DNA of 55,261 bases, taken from Acidimicrobiaceae bacterium. Lineage in GTDB: Bacteria > Actinomycetota > Acidimicrobiia > Acidimicrobiales > RAAP-2. A program made the translations under genes and the position numbers. The stretch is taken from the NCBI GenBank assembly GCA_003151235.1, contig PLWZ01000065.1:1-55261 (forward strand), written 5' to 3'. Below, one piece after another: positions 31,949 through 40,486 of this stretch. The notes below the pieces were generated by a model. It was not told the DNA's origin and ran no database searches. It worked only from the letters and a program-made list of their open reading frames with translations. Each line of letters starts with the position of its first letter. Positions within the stretch are counted from its first letter, which is position 1.

Positions 31949-33076
31949 ATGACAGCCAACCAGCAGGTGACCACGGACACCCGATGGGTTGCCAGGCCCT
32001 CGGCCGATCACTCGCGAAGTCCCCTTCGGACCGTTGCTCCGGTCTTGCTCGTCGTTTTGGCCAGCGGGAGTTTCTCGGCCTGGATCGGTCTTCGGGTTGG
32101 CGGGGGCACGGCGACCCTCTATTTCGACGACATTGCCACCGCGCTGGCGGCACTCATCGCCACCGCGCTTTGCATCCGAGCCAGCCTTCGCCAGGTCGGA
32201 CGGCTTAAGCTCTTTTGGGCCCTTATGGGGTCAGCCTGTGGGGCTTGGACCTTGGCCGAGGTGCTCTGGGCCGTTTACGGCTTGGTGCTTCGAGTGGCGG
32301 TCCCGGTGCCGTCGTGGGCCGACGTTGGCTACCTCTCGGCGATTCCGCTGGCTGCCGCCGCGCTCCTCAGCCATCCGGCCATCCGCGACGGCCGGGACAA
32401 GCAGACCGGGTCGACCCTTGACGGTTTGATGGTGGCAACGGCCCTGTTATATCTCAGCTGGTCACTGGTGCTCGGCCCGTTATGGCATTCCTCGGATCTC
32501 TCCACGCTAGGGGGTGTCGTCGCGGTCGCCTATCCGTTCGGAGACGTGGTCATCTTGTTCTTGATTATCCGGGTGATGCGGACAATCGCCCCAGGGCATC
32601 GGTTGGCGCTGTCGTTTGTCCTTTTGGGTTTGATTGCGCTGGCGCTCTCTGACAGCACATACACCTATCTCGTCGAGGGCAGCCACTACACCACTGGCAA
32701 TCCGGTGGACGTCGGTTGGGTGATCGGCTACCTGTGCCTTGCGCTCGGTGCGTACTTCACCGACCGTCCGGCGCAGGCACGCACGACTTTCGACGACGAC
32801 CTCGGCACATCTCCCCTCACATCACTGATCGTCCCTTATCTGACCGTTCTGGCCGCTCTCATCGCCATCAGTTTCGAGATCGAGCTCGGTCGTCGGCTGG
32901 ACAAGATCGACTGGTTCATCGCGGTTGCGCTCGCGCTCTTGGTGATCGCTCGCCACGCGCTGTTCTTCTTGGACCGAGGGATCTCCGCCGGACGGGATGC
33001 CCACGCATCCGACACTCGACGAGATTTCGTCAGCCCGCCAGGTTCGGAAAACATCCAGCCAGCCAAATTGCAGTGA
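31949..33076 (+). CDS. Multi-pass membrane sensor domain lacking its GGDEF output (truncated)
   Basis: A 375-residue protein with about nine or ten hydrophobic helices. The sequence (KLFWALMGSACGAWTLAEVLWAVY, VPSWADVGYLSAIPLAAAALL, GSTLDGLMVATALLYLSWSLVLGP) is the N-terminal membrane module typical of actinobacterial diguanylate cyclases. In those proteins the last helix (VIARHALFFLD) leads to a coiled linker and a GGDEF domain. Here it ends about 36 residues later with no GGDEF or EAL. The missing part would lie where the second attachment repeat begins. AGGGG before the ATG at 31949 decides the start. Confidence 0.78.
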   Translation: MTANQQVTTDTRWVARPSADHSRSPLRTVAPVLLVVLASGSFSAWIGLRVGGGTATLYFDDIATALAALIATALCIRASLRQVGRLKLFWALMGSACGAWTLAEVLWAVYGLVLRVAVPVPSWADVGYLSAIPLAAAALLSHPAIRDGRDKQTGSTLDGLMVATALLYLSWSLVLGPLWHSSDLSTLGGVVAVAYPFGDVVILFLIIRVMRTIAPGHRLALSFVLLGLIALALSDSTYTYLVEGSHYTTGNPVDVGWVIGYLCLALGAYFTDRPAQARTTFDDDLGTSPLTSLIVPYLTVLAALIAISFEIELGRRLDKIDWFIAVALALLVIARHALFFLDRGISAGRDAHASDTRRDFVSPPGSENIQPAKLQ

Positions 33077-33336
33077 GCTCCCCATCTGATTGGAGATTCG
33101 TTCAGCACCACCCCGGGGGTGGGGCGCCCGTCTCCCGACCACAGAGTGGCTACCCTGGGGTACGGCGGACCACAGTACGCGCGGGGAACTCTGGCCGTTC
33201 GTTCGCGGCGCGGATGGGCTTCTGCTTGATGACCGCGACGACGCTGTTCGCCCTATTCGACATGATCCTTCTTGCTTCTCACATCAGCCATTAGCAAGCG
33301 GACTCGATCGTCACTCCAGGGAAGGCGGGTGGTGTT
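33077..33336. other. Gap after the truncated sensor gene
   Basis: No supported gene. I searched by eye for the rest of a GGDEF domain here and did not find GGDEF-like or RxxD-like motifs in any frame. Confidence 0.4.
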
Positions 33337-33520
33337 GGGGAGCAATGTAGGGAGCCATTCATCGATTGCCACCGGTTGTCACCCACTTACACCGATTGCT
33401 ATCGGACCGGGCCTGACCTGCCATTCATTGCTATCCACTCACATCGAGTTACAAACTGCCGTCGCATGACACGCAATGGGTCACAGGTTCAAGTCCTGTA
33501 CGGCCCACGCTCTGACCAGG
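33337..33520 (+). repeat. ~184-bp attachment-type repeat, copy 2, ending in a tRNA-Val 3' remnant
   Basis: Second copy of the repeat at 31392-31576. It has CCCACTTACACCGATT and TCCACTCACATCGAGTT as the paired internal motifs and the doublet ATTGCTATC. The same order of arms, core and trailing CCCACGCTCT is kept. Confidence 0.75.
33464..33507 (+). pseudogene. tRNA-Val(GAC) 3' remnant, one mismatch to the intact gene
   Basis: Forty-four bases from the anticodon loop to the discriminator, identical to the intact tRNA-Val(GAC) except one base after the anticodon stem (AATGGG for AAGGGG). The near-identity marks this as the youngest or best-maintained scar in the series. Confidence 0.85.
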
Positions 33521-33916
33521 ACTGATTGCTCGGTTGATGCCATCCAGCGTCGACTATGCGCGACGTCGGGGATCCATTTGGGCCGACGCGTTTGAGGTGC
33601 GATCAGATCCAAGCATTTAGCTCGCTTAAGACCGAGGGACGCCCGTGCGGGCAAGTTCCAATCAGGGCGCTGTCGGACGCGTTCTGCTCGACGGAACTTC
33701 TCCCGTCGACCTTCAGCCACGTCAAAGGCGACTCGTTCCCCCTCGCGCAAGCTGCGGTGACCCGATCGTTGAACTCGTAGCGCCCCGACGAGCCTCCGGG
33801 CAATCGGAGACAGGGGAGGGTTCGGAGCGTTCTTACGCCCATCACAGGTGGCGTACATGGGGCTCACACAAACGGCTGGCACTCTGGAAGTAGCAGCGTG
33901 AATAAGGAGCGCCATC
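33521..33916. other. Gap left of the secreted protein gene
   Basis: No supported gene on either strand; the leftward open frame across it ends through the tRNA remnant and has no family features. AAGGAG at about 33905 serves the next gene. Confidence 0.45.
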
Positions 33917-34747
33917 ATGAACGATTACGAATCAGCAAGCCCCCCCAAGACCCTTCCCGCTCGTCCAGGTTCGAGCGCGACGTCAGCGCCGGCGTGTGCT
34001 GAGAATTCAGGTGCCACCACCACCAATCTGCGGCCTGCCCCTTCGCCAGACTGGTCGCCCTCGGTGACCACCGCCAAAAAGGCACGCCAGCCAAGGGTGC
34101 GGCGATTGCTGTCGAACAGAAAGATTGGACGGATGATGGCCGCGGCCGTGATGTGTCCGGTGATCGGACTATCCATCGGTCTCGCCACGTCGACCTCGGC
34201 ATCAGCAGCGAAGCTTGGATCCGGATCCAATGCTCGGTCTGGACCGGCCGCAGGGGGATCACCCGGCACGGTCGGAAGCGTGTCCAAGTCCAGTTTCACC
34301 CTGACGACGTCAGCAGGTCAGAAGGTCACCATCGACCAGGCGTCAAGCTCGACCTCGAAGAGCGCCATTACCAAGGGCGAACGCGCCCTCGTACTCGGGA
34401 CCGTCAGTTCAAACACCATCAAGGCCACGCAGGTCATCGTGCAAACGACTGGCAGCGGATCTGCGATTTCCACGGCGGCAACGGTGATCCCCTTCCAGAA
34501 GGGTGCACCGACCACGTCAAAGCAGGTCGGTCAGGTCCCCGCGAGTTACAGCCAGGGGTCGGGGACGATCGAGAACGGAACGACAGCGAATAAGGCGACG
34601 GAAGCGGCGCTGGCGGCCTATCCAGGGGGAATTGTCGACCGTGTTGTGAAGCTGAGCAATGGCGAGTACGAGGTCCACAACATCGGCGTCAACTGGCCCC
34701 ACCACGTCTTCGTCAACCAGGACTTCAAGGTCGTCGGCGCCGAGTAG
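33917..34747 (+). CDS. Secreted or membrane-anchored protein with DUF5666-like and PepSY-like regions
   Basis: A 276-residue protein. About 70 polar residues precede a hydrophobic segment (MMAAAVMCPVIGLSIGLA) ending in TSASAAKL, so it may be a late signal peptide or an anchor. Next comes a small strand-rich DUF5666-like domain (GTVGSVSKSSFTLTTSAGQK, ALVLGTVSSNTIKATQVIVQ). The C-terminal EAALAAYPGGIVDRVVKLSN followed by YEVH resembles a PepSY repeat, a fold often found in protease or metal-related inhibitors. AAGGAG precedes the ATG at 33917. It is encoded just upstream of the dikinase set. Confidence 0.75.
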   Translation: MNDYESASPPKTLPARPGSSATSAPACAENSGATTTNLRPAPSPDWSPSVTTAKKARQPRVRRLLSNRKIGRMMAAAVMCPVIGLSIGLATSTSASAAKLGSGSNARSGPAAGGSPGTVGSVSKSSFTLTTSAGQKVTIDQASSSTSKSAITKGERALVLGTVSSNTIKATQVIVQTTGSGSAISTAATVIPFQKGAPTTSKQVGQVPASYSQGSGTIENGTTANKATEAALAAYPGGIVDRVVKLSNGEYEVHNIGVNWPHHVFVNQDFKVVGAE

Positions 34748-35209
34748 TCGCCGAGGCCGACCATTGCATAAGCTCGGCCAGTCTTCGAAACTGGCCACGA
34801 GAGTTGCACGACCGGTAGGTGTGGAGTGTCGGTTGCTCTCGACGTCGTGTTCAAACTCCATGTCGGTCATGGCCAGACCGGATCCGCTAAATCAAACCTG
34901 CTTACTGGGTGCGTAGCAGCTGTCCGGCAGTCCGGGAGCGGGCTGAGCAGTGTTGCCCATCGGGTCTTCCCGCCCTAGGAGGTCAGCCGGTCTTCGGAGG
35001 TCGTGGTAGCACTCAGAGGCCGTTGAGGCTCGATTACGCCACAGAGCTCACCCAACGCACGGGTTCCAGTTCGAGCCTCAAACACAAGGTTCTCTCACGT
35101 TTCGAGTTGTCCGAGAAGACTCTCCAGACCCAGTGTTTGCGGTCTGAGCGTGATGGGCACATAATCCGGCTTCGACGCCAGGGCGCCGAAGCTCGGAAGG
35201 GGCTCATAC
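34748..35209. other. Upstream region of the dikinase operon
   Basis: About 460 bases without a supported gene. It must contain the promoter of the three-gene operon that follows; I see no clear palindrome or riboswitch-like fold by eye. Confidence 0.45.
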
Positions 35210-36853
35210 ATGACCGGTTCAGAAAAGGCTGAAGAGCTTCGTTTCGAGGCCCCTGGCCCCGGGACCTGGGAACTCGACCCAGTGCACTTTCCCCGGCCTG
35301 TGACCCGCTACTGGACCGAGATCCATCCCGAGGCGTCCGGACGAGGCACCCGCGAGTTCGCGCGGTTTTACGGGATGCTCCTCGGCAGCCTCGAGATGGC
35401 GTATGTGAACGGCTTCTGTTACCACACGATGCAGCCGGTGGCCGAGGAAGAGCTCCCTCAACGCTTCCAGCGAGCCGAAGAGGTGTTCCAAGGAAAGCTC
35501 TGGCGCGAACAGCTTCGGGAGTGGGACGAGGTTTGCAAACCGACCTCGATCGCGACACACCGGGAGATCCAGGCGATCGATCCCGACGGGCTCTCCGACG
35601 AGGCCTTGGTCGCCTATCTCACCCGGTGCCGCGACCACCACGCGGCGATGCTGACGCAGCACATGCGCTTTACCGCCGCGGCCATGCTCCCCACCGGGGA
35701 TTTCCTGGCCCATGTCGGGGGCTGGACCGGGCTCCCGCCGGCCGAGCTGCTCGGTCTCATGCGCGGCTCGGCATCGGTCTCAGCGGGTGGGTCCGACGAG
35801 CTCGAGCGGCTGATCACGACGATTGACCAGGACTCCGCTGCTCGAGAGCTGCTCCAGTCGTCTGAGGACGACGCCGGCCAGGCGCTCGAAGCGTTGCGCA
35901 CCCTCGGGGGCGAAGCGGGATCGGCGGTGGCGGGCTATCTCGACCTGGTGGGATACCGGCCCCTCGACGGCTTCGACATCTCGGAGCCGTCCGCGCTCGA
36001 GTTGCCCGATGTCTTGATCCGGGCAATACGGGTGGCCGTGACCGGCAGAGACGCCGGGACCGCCGAGGTTGAGGACCGGACCGCCGATGTCCGCAACCGG
36101 GTCCCCGAAGAGCACCGCAGCGAGTTTGACGAGCTGCTCGGCGAGGCTCGGCTGACCTATCGCCTCCGAGACGAGCGCGGCATCTACAGCGACATCTGGG
36201 CATCAGGACTGATGCGGCGGGCCGTGCTCGCCGGCGGGCGGCGCCTGCAGAGCAGCGGCCGCATCCACGCCGCCGTTCATCTCGTTGACGCCGGCTTCGA
36301 GGAGATGTGTTCGCTGGTTTCGGGGTCGAGGGGCCCGTCCGCAGACGAGCTGGCGGCGCGGCTCGCATACCGCGCCGCCCATAGCGCCAAGGACGCCCCG
36401 GCGGTCATCGGACCGCCTGCCCCTCCTCCGCCAGACCCCTCCGGGCTCCCACCCACCATGGCGCGCCTGATGCTTGCCACCGGCATCGCGCTGGGCTCGG
36501 TGTTCGGGAGTTCCGAGGCGCAGCACGATGAGGATCTTCTGCGCGGGTTGGCGGCGAGCCGAGGCGTCTACGAAGGACCGGCGCGACGCGTCTCTGGGCC
36601 CTCCGAGTTCGACCGGATCGTTCAAGGTGACGTCCTCGTGACGGAAGCCACGACGGAGGCCTTCAACATCCTCTTGCCGCTCCTCGGAGCCATCGTGACC
36701 GACAATGGAGGCCTCCTCTCCCATTCGGCGATCGTTGCGCGTGAGTACGGCATCCCAGGCGTCGTCGGGACCCGTGATGCGACAGAACGCATTGCCGACG
36801 GGACGCGGGTACGGGTCGACGGAAACGTCGGCGAAGTGGCAGTGCTGGGGTGA
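35210..36853 (+). CDS. Split dikinase, substrate domain plus swivelling phosphohistidine domain
   Basis: A 547-residue protein. The last ~80 residues are the PEP-utiliser mobile domain: GDVLVTEATTEAFNILLPL, then the phosphohistidine His505 in GGLLSHSAIVARE, IPGVVGT and DGTRVRVDGNVGEV. The first ~430 residues are helical with no PEP-binding barrel; in length and position they match the substrate domain of rifampin phosphotransferase or the large subunit of phenylphosphate synthase. The ATP-grasp half is encoded by the next gene, which overlaps by four bases (GTGA). The pair should transfer the beta-phosphate of ATP through His505 to an unknown small acceptor, releasing AMP and phosphate. Confidence 0.82.
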   Translation: MTGSEKAEELRFEAPGPGTWELDPVHFPRPVTRYWTEIHPEASGRGTREFARFYGMLLGSLEMAYVNGFCYHTMQPVAEEELPQRFQRAEEVFQGKLWREQLREWDEVCKPTSIATHREIQAIDPDGLSDEALVAYLTRCRDHHAAMLTQHMRFTAAAMLPTGDFLAHVGGWTGLPPAELLGLMRGSASVSAGGSDELERLITTIDQDSAARELLQSSEDDAGQALEALRTLGGEAGSAVAGYLDLVGYRPLDGFDISEPSALELPDVLIRAIRVAVTGRDAGTAEVEDRTADVRNRVPEEHRSEFDELLGEARLTYRLRDERGIYSDIWASGLMRRAVLAGGRRLQSSGRIHAAVHLVDAGFEEMCSLVSGSRGPSADELAARLAYRAAHSAKDAPAVIGPPAPPPPDPSGLPPTMARLMLATGIALGSVFGSSEAQHDEDLLRGLAASRGVYEGPARRVSGPSEFDRIVQGDVLVTEATTEAFNILLPLLGAIVTDNGGLLSHSAIVAREYGIPGVVGTRDATERIADGTRVRVDGNVGEVAVLG

Positions 36854-37668
36854 AAGACGTCGTCCCCCTCTCGAAGGCGACCGACACCGCGATCTTCGGT
36901 TCGAAGGCGGTCGGATTGGGCGACGCTGAGAGAAAGGGGCTCTCGGTTCCTCCCGGCGTCGCACTCTCCGGAGCGATCGTTGAGGCCGTTGCCTCCGGCG
37001 ACGAGCGAGCCATCGAGCGGGTCTTGAAGTCCGTCCAGCCGTTGAACCGGCCACTCGCGGTCCGCTCATCGGCAGTCGATGAAGACGGTGCCGAAGCCAG
37101 CTTCGCCGGCCAACATCTCACGTTGCTCAACGTCCCGTCCTCCGCTGAGGTGAGCTCGGCGGTTCGCGAGATCTGGTGGTCGGCGAACTCGGATTCGGCC
37201 ATCACCTATCGACAGCGCGTCGGCCTGTTCGCCCGACCGAGTGTCGGGGTGGTTGTTCAGACACTGCTCGACTCGGACGTCGCCGGGGTGATGTTCACGC
37301 TAAATCCGATGACTGGGGCCGACGAGTGCGTGATCGAGGCCAGCTGGGGCCTTGGAGAAGCGGTGGTTGCCGGCCTCGTCATCCCGGACTACTACCGGAT
37401 CGACCGCTCGGCTCGGGTGCTCGAGCGCAAGGCCGGACGCAAGAAGCGCGCCATCCGCTCCGTCGCCGCCGGAGGCACGGTCGAAGAGGAGGTCGCCCCC
37501 AACCTCGTCGAGCAGCTCTGCCTCGAAGATGATCAGCTGGCGGAGCTGCACGGGCTCGCGCTCCGCTGCGAGGAGGTGTACGGCCCCGCCCGGGACATTG
37601 AATGGGCGTTTGCCAACGGGACCTTGTATCTGTTGCAGTGCCGGGCGGTCACCCGGGTGGGGATCTAG
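36850..37668 (+). CDS. Split dikinase, PEP-synthase-type ATP-grasp domain
   Basis: A 272-residue protein equal to the N-terminal ATP-binding domain of PEP synthase. FGSKAVGLGDAERKGLSVPP, VRSSAVDEDGAEASFAGQHL, SDVAGVMFTLNPMTGADE, ASWGLGEAVVAGLVIPDYY and YGPARDIEWAFANGTLYLLQ are the conserved ATP-grasp segments in the usual order. It is about 50 residues shorter than the family domain, with a reduced stretch before VRSSA. It phosphorylates the histidine of the protein encoded just upstream. The gene order (His-domain gene before ATP-domain gene) is the reverse of the domain order in fused enzymes. Confidence 0.87.
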   Translation: MKDVVPLSKATDTAIFGSKAVGLGDAERKGLSVPPGVALSGAIVEAVASGDERAIERVLKSVQPLNRPLAVRSSAVDEDGAEASFAGQHLTLLNVPSSAEVSSAVREIWWSANSDSAITYRQRVGLFARPSVGVVVQTLLDSDVAGVMFTLNPMTGADECVIEASWGLGEAVVAGLVIPDYYRIDRSARVLERKAGRKKRAIRSVAAGGTVEEEVAPNLVEQLCLEDDQLAELHGLALRCEEVYGPARDIEWAFANGTLYLLQCRAVTRVGI

Positions 37669-37678
37669 GACAGCGCTG

Positions 37679-38101
37679 ATGCCAGGCGCTCCGATCGAAG
37701 CCGTCCAACGGGTCCCGCTCTTCGCCGATCTGGACCGCCACGAGGTCGAGCAGATTGCGCGGCTGTTCAAGGAGCGCCACTTCGCCGAGGGCGAAACGGT
37801 CGTGAGAGAGGGCTCGGGCGGTGCCGCGTTCTTCCTGATCGTCTCCGGGGAGGCCACCGTTTCCGTTGGTGGCGCGCCGCGCAGGACGCTCGGACCGGGA
37901 GACTATTTCGGCGAGATTGCGCTCATCGACGAGGGGACTCGCTCGGCGACGATCACCGCCACGAGCGAACTCGACTGCTACGGACTGACCTTCTGGGACT
38001 TCGGTCCGCTGGTGCAGGAGAACGGTGCGATCGGCTGGAAGTTGTTGCAGTCAATGGCGAAGAAACTGCGGGCGGCCGAGCAGGGAGCTCCTCCCTCCTA
38101 G
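37679..38101 (+). CDS. Cyclic-nucleotide-binding (CRP-type) domain protein without DNA-binding domain
   Basis: A 140-residue single cNMP-binding beta-roll. PLFADLDRHEVEQIARLFKE begins the domain; the phosphate-binding cassette GDYFGEIALIDEGTRSATIT carries the Glu and Arg that contact the ribose-phosphate of cAMP or cGMP. There is no HTH, so it is not a CRP regulator. It follows the ATP-grasp gene by 10 bases and is probably a regulatory subunit of the split dikinase, in the way the small third subunit activates phenylphosphate synthase. That role is inferred. Its stop overlaps the end of the convergent cytochrome b gene by four bases. Confidence 0.87.
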   Translation: MPGAPIEAVQRVPLFADLDRHEVEQIARLFKERHFAEGETVVREGSGGAAFFLIVSGEATVSVGGAPRRTLGPGDYFGEIALIDEGTRSATITATSELDCYGLTFWDFGPLVQENGAIGWKLLQSMAKKLRAAEQGAPPS

Positions 38102-39981
38102 CTTCCAACGCCGGCGTCGGTCGAAGTGGTCGTGTCGGGGTCCGGAGGGGCGGGCGGCGGGACCTTGGCGGCCTCTGTTCTGTTCCAGTTTCGCCATACG
38201 AGCCGGTGAACGGGAATCAAGCGGGGGATGTCCCGTAGGCCCGGGATGAAGGGGACGGCGAGCAGAAGGATGGTGGCCGCCCCCGTCATGTAGATGGCGA
38301 TGAGGTCGACATTCGCCGAGTTGTCGAAGCCCGGCACCTGATACCACAGGGTGTAAAGCCACAGCCACGGTTGGCCGGGGTAGCTGCCCGTCTCGTTCAT
38401 GACCCCCCACTGGGAGCCGGTTAGGTGGTCGGCCGTGGCCTCATTGGAGAAGTACTGGCCGTCCTCAAGAAACAGGAGTGGCTTGGTGAAGTCGCTGCCA
38501 TAGAAGCCTTGATTGGCGATGAGATCGGCGTCGAGGGCCCCACTGCGGGCGAGCGTCAGCTCCGTGCCGACCAGCTTCGGTATCGGCCCGTCGGCGGCCG
38601 CCGGCACCACGGCAACGCCATTGCGGAAACTGACCTTGGTCACGGCCTTGGCGTAGGCGTTGTTCCAGGAGGTCTGGGTCGCGCTGGAGGCATTGTTGTA
38701 ACGATCGAGCGCCGCGCTGAGGGTTGGATTGGTTGGCGCGACCTTCTCCAAGGGCGACAGGACAAAGGTCCGCGCCGCGTTGATTGGGTTGCGCACCCCG
38801 ACGATGGTCGCTGGGGAAAAGAGAAGGCGCTGGGCGCTGCCGCTGGCGCTGTTATAGGGCGGACCGTAGGTGGCGGTCTCGCTGGTCCCGGCGAGCTCGC
38901 TGGCGACGGTGGCCACGAAGTCTGCCGGCGCGACTTTGGCCCAGGTGGCGATGGTGATGGGCGGGTCGTCGGGAGACGACAAGAGCCCAGCGAGGGAGAC
39001 GACGAGGACGACGGCGACCACGGTGGCAACCGTGGCTTCCTTCAATATGTCATAGCGGCGTGTCGGGCCTCGCCACTCGCCCCGGTCAACCGCGTACGCG
39101 GCCCGAAGCGCGTCGCGACCACGAACGCGACGGACGGGCAATGGGCGGACGACGCCGCGCACCCGTACTGCCAGCACGTGTGCGCCGACCAAGGCGACGA
39201 GCACGAGCGGAATCAGCACGATGTGCCACATCAGCATCTGGCCGAAGTTCAAGATGTTGAAGAAGGAGCCGACGCCGACTGCGTTGAACGCGTCCTTGCC
39301 GCTCGTGGAGATCCATTGTGAGTCGAAGTTTTGCTGCGACACGTACCCGGTGAAGCACTCCACGATCGACGCAACAAACGCCACCACACCGGTGATCCAG
39401 GTAATGGACCGCCGACCTCGCCATGCGGCCATCCAGAACTTTCCCCACAGGTGGATGACCAAGAAAGCCATGAAGGCTTCGACACTCCACAAGTGGAGGC
39501 TGTTGAAGAAGTGCCCGACCGGGTTGGTGTGCCACCAATCCGGACCTCCCACGGCAATGGCGACCCCGGAGACGATCACCAGCCCGAGTGTGGCGAGGGT
39601 GGCTACACCGAACACATAGATCCACGAAGCGACGTAGGCCGGCTGCCGATCGGGAAGCAACTTGCCCGGCGGGAGCCGCCGCAAAACCATGCGTCGTAGC
39701 CGTGCGGTCCACATCGCGGCGTCGACGTCGTCGCCCATGTCGGACGCCGAAGATGACGCCTTTTCGGACCCGCCTGACCCATCTTCACGGACCTGCTCGG
39801 GCGCCCCACGCTTACGGGCATGTCCTGGGAACGGAATGATCAGGGCTGCGCCGAAGATCGCGACCATCACCGCGATCAGGACCAGGTTGGCGACCGACAC
39901 CGTGAAGATCGACCAGTGGAGGTAACGACCGGGCCCGTCGAGGTTCACGGCCGTCGCTAGCAGTGCCGGTGTGGCGATCAT
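38098..39981 (-). CDS. Lone cytochrome b (bc1/b6f superfamily) with long C-terminal extracytoplasmic region
   Basis: A 627-residue membrane protein. After one leading helix and a charged loop, the four-helix cytochrome b core has paired haem histidines in HLWSVEAFMAFLVIH (spacing 14) and HIVLIPLVLVALVGAH (spacing 15, as in cytochrome b6). Later comes a helix, then a large soluble region (about 340-550) with Ser/Thr/Ala-rich segments, and a last helix ATILLLAVPFIPGL. No Rieske protein, cytochrome c1 or c-type haem motif is encoded nearby. It is likely a quinol-linked electron carrier of unknown partner, convergent with the dikinase operon inside the same integrated segment. Confidence 0.85.
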   Translation of the reverse strand: MIATPALLATAVNLDGPGRYLHWSIFTVSVANLVLIAVMVAIFGAALIIPFPGHARKRGAPEQVREDGSGGSEKASSSASDMGDDVDAAMWTARLRRMVLRRLPPGKLLPDRQPAYVASWIYVFGVATLATLGLVIVSGVAIAVGGPDWWHTNPVGHFFNSLHLWSVEAFMAFLVIHLWGKFWMAAWRGRRSITWITGVVAFVASIVECFTGYVSQQNFDSQWISTSGKDAFNAVGVGSFFNILNFGQMLMWHIVLIPLVLVALVGAHVLAVRVRGVVRPLPVRRVRGRDALRAAYAVDRGEWRGPTRRYDILKEATVATVVAVVLVVSLAGLLSSPDDPPITIATWAKVAPADFVATVASELAGTSETATYGPPYNSASGSAQRLLFSPATIVGVRNPINAARTFVLSPLEKVAPTNPTLSAALDRYNNASSATQTSWNNAYAKAVTKVSFRNGVAVVPAAADGPIPKLVGTELTLARSGALDADLIANQGFYGSDFTKPLLFLEDGQYFSNEATADHLTGSQWGVMNETGSYPGQPWLWLYTLWYQVPGFDNSANVDLIAIYMTGAATILLLAVPFIPGLRDIPRLIPVHRLVWRNWNRTEAAKVPPPAPPDPDTTTSTDAGVGS

Positions 39982-40486
39982 CGTCCGTCCTCGTGCGTGG
40001 GTGATTCGAACCGACGAATGATCATTGGGTCATTTGGGACCGTATCATCGGTCCTCGATCCGAGCTGCAGTTGCGGCAACCTCATTGGCGGCATAAGCCC
40101 GTCACACAACGGCCATGAAAGGTCGAGCCGACGAGTCGCCGGGTCCGTCGACGTGCGTAGGCGACCGATGCTGATGCAGGGCCCGTTCAGATGAGCCTCT
40201 CGAACAGGACACTCAAGGCCAACCGTCGATACCCCCGCCATCCCAGCTCCGATTTTCTTAGCGCGCTGTAGTACATCACCAATTGTCTGAGCGACGGCCT
40301 TCGTGCTGCATCGATCGCTAGCTCTTCGTGAGAGCTGGCTCTGACGCGGAAAGCTATACCCCCCGGGTGTGATTCTGCAACGACCGCGGGGAGCTATGGC
40401 CCCGTGTCGGCCGAGAGCTCCGTGCCTGTGCTGAACGCAAGCTGGTCGGGTGCGCGAGCCGGCTACTAGGAGAAACAGGGCGAAAC
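39982..40486. other. Gap between cytochrome b and the last tRNA remnant
   Basis: About 500 bases without a supported gene; the promoter of the leftward cytochrome b gene should be here. No integrase or excisionase fragment is visible. Confidence 0.45.

Noticed and set aside
31537-31980. Leftward open frame of 147 codons ending through the first tRNA remnant
   Set aside because: Some helical-looking sequence but no recognisable family and the same tRNA-derived tail; left uncalled.
31392-33520. CRISPR array, because of short repeats in the 184-bp sequences
   Set aside because: Only two long copies 1.9 kb apart with imperfect internal motifs; no regular repeat-spacer pattern and no cas genes.
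33481-33918. Leftward open frame of 145 codons ending in WAVQDLNL
   Set aside because: The ending is the translation of the reverse strand of a tRNA remnant; no family features elsewhere.
37679-38101. CRP/FNR-type transcription factor
   Set aside because: Only the cyclic-nucleotide-binding domain is present; the protein ends before any HTH.
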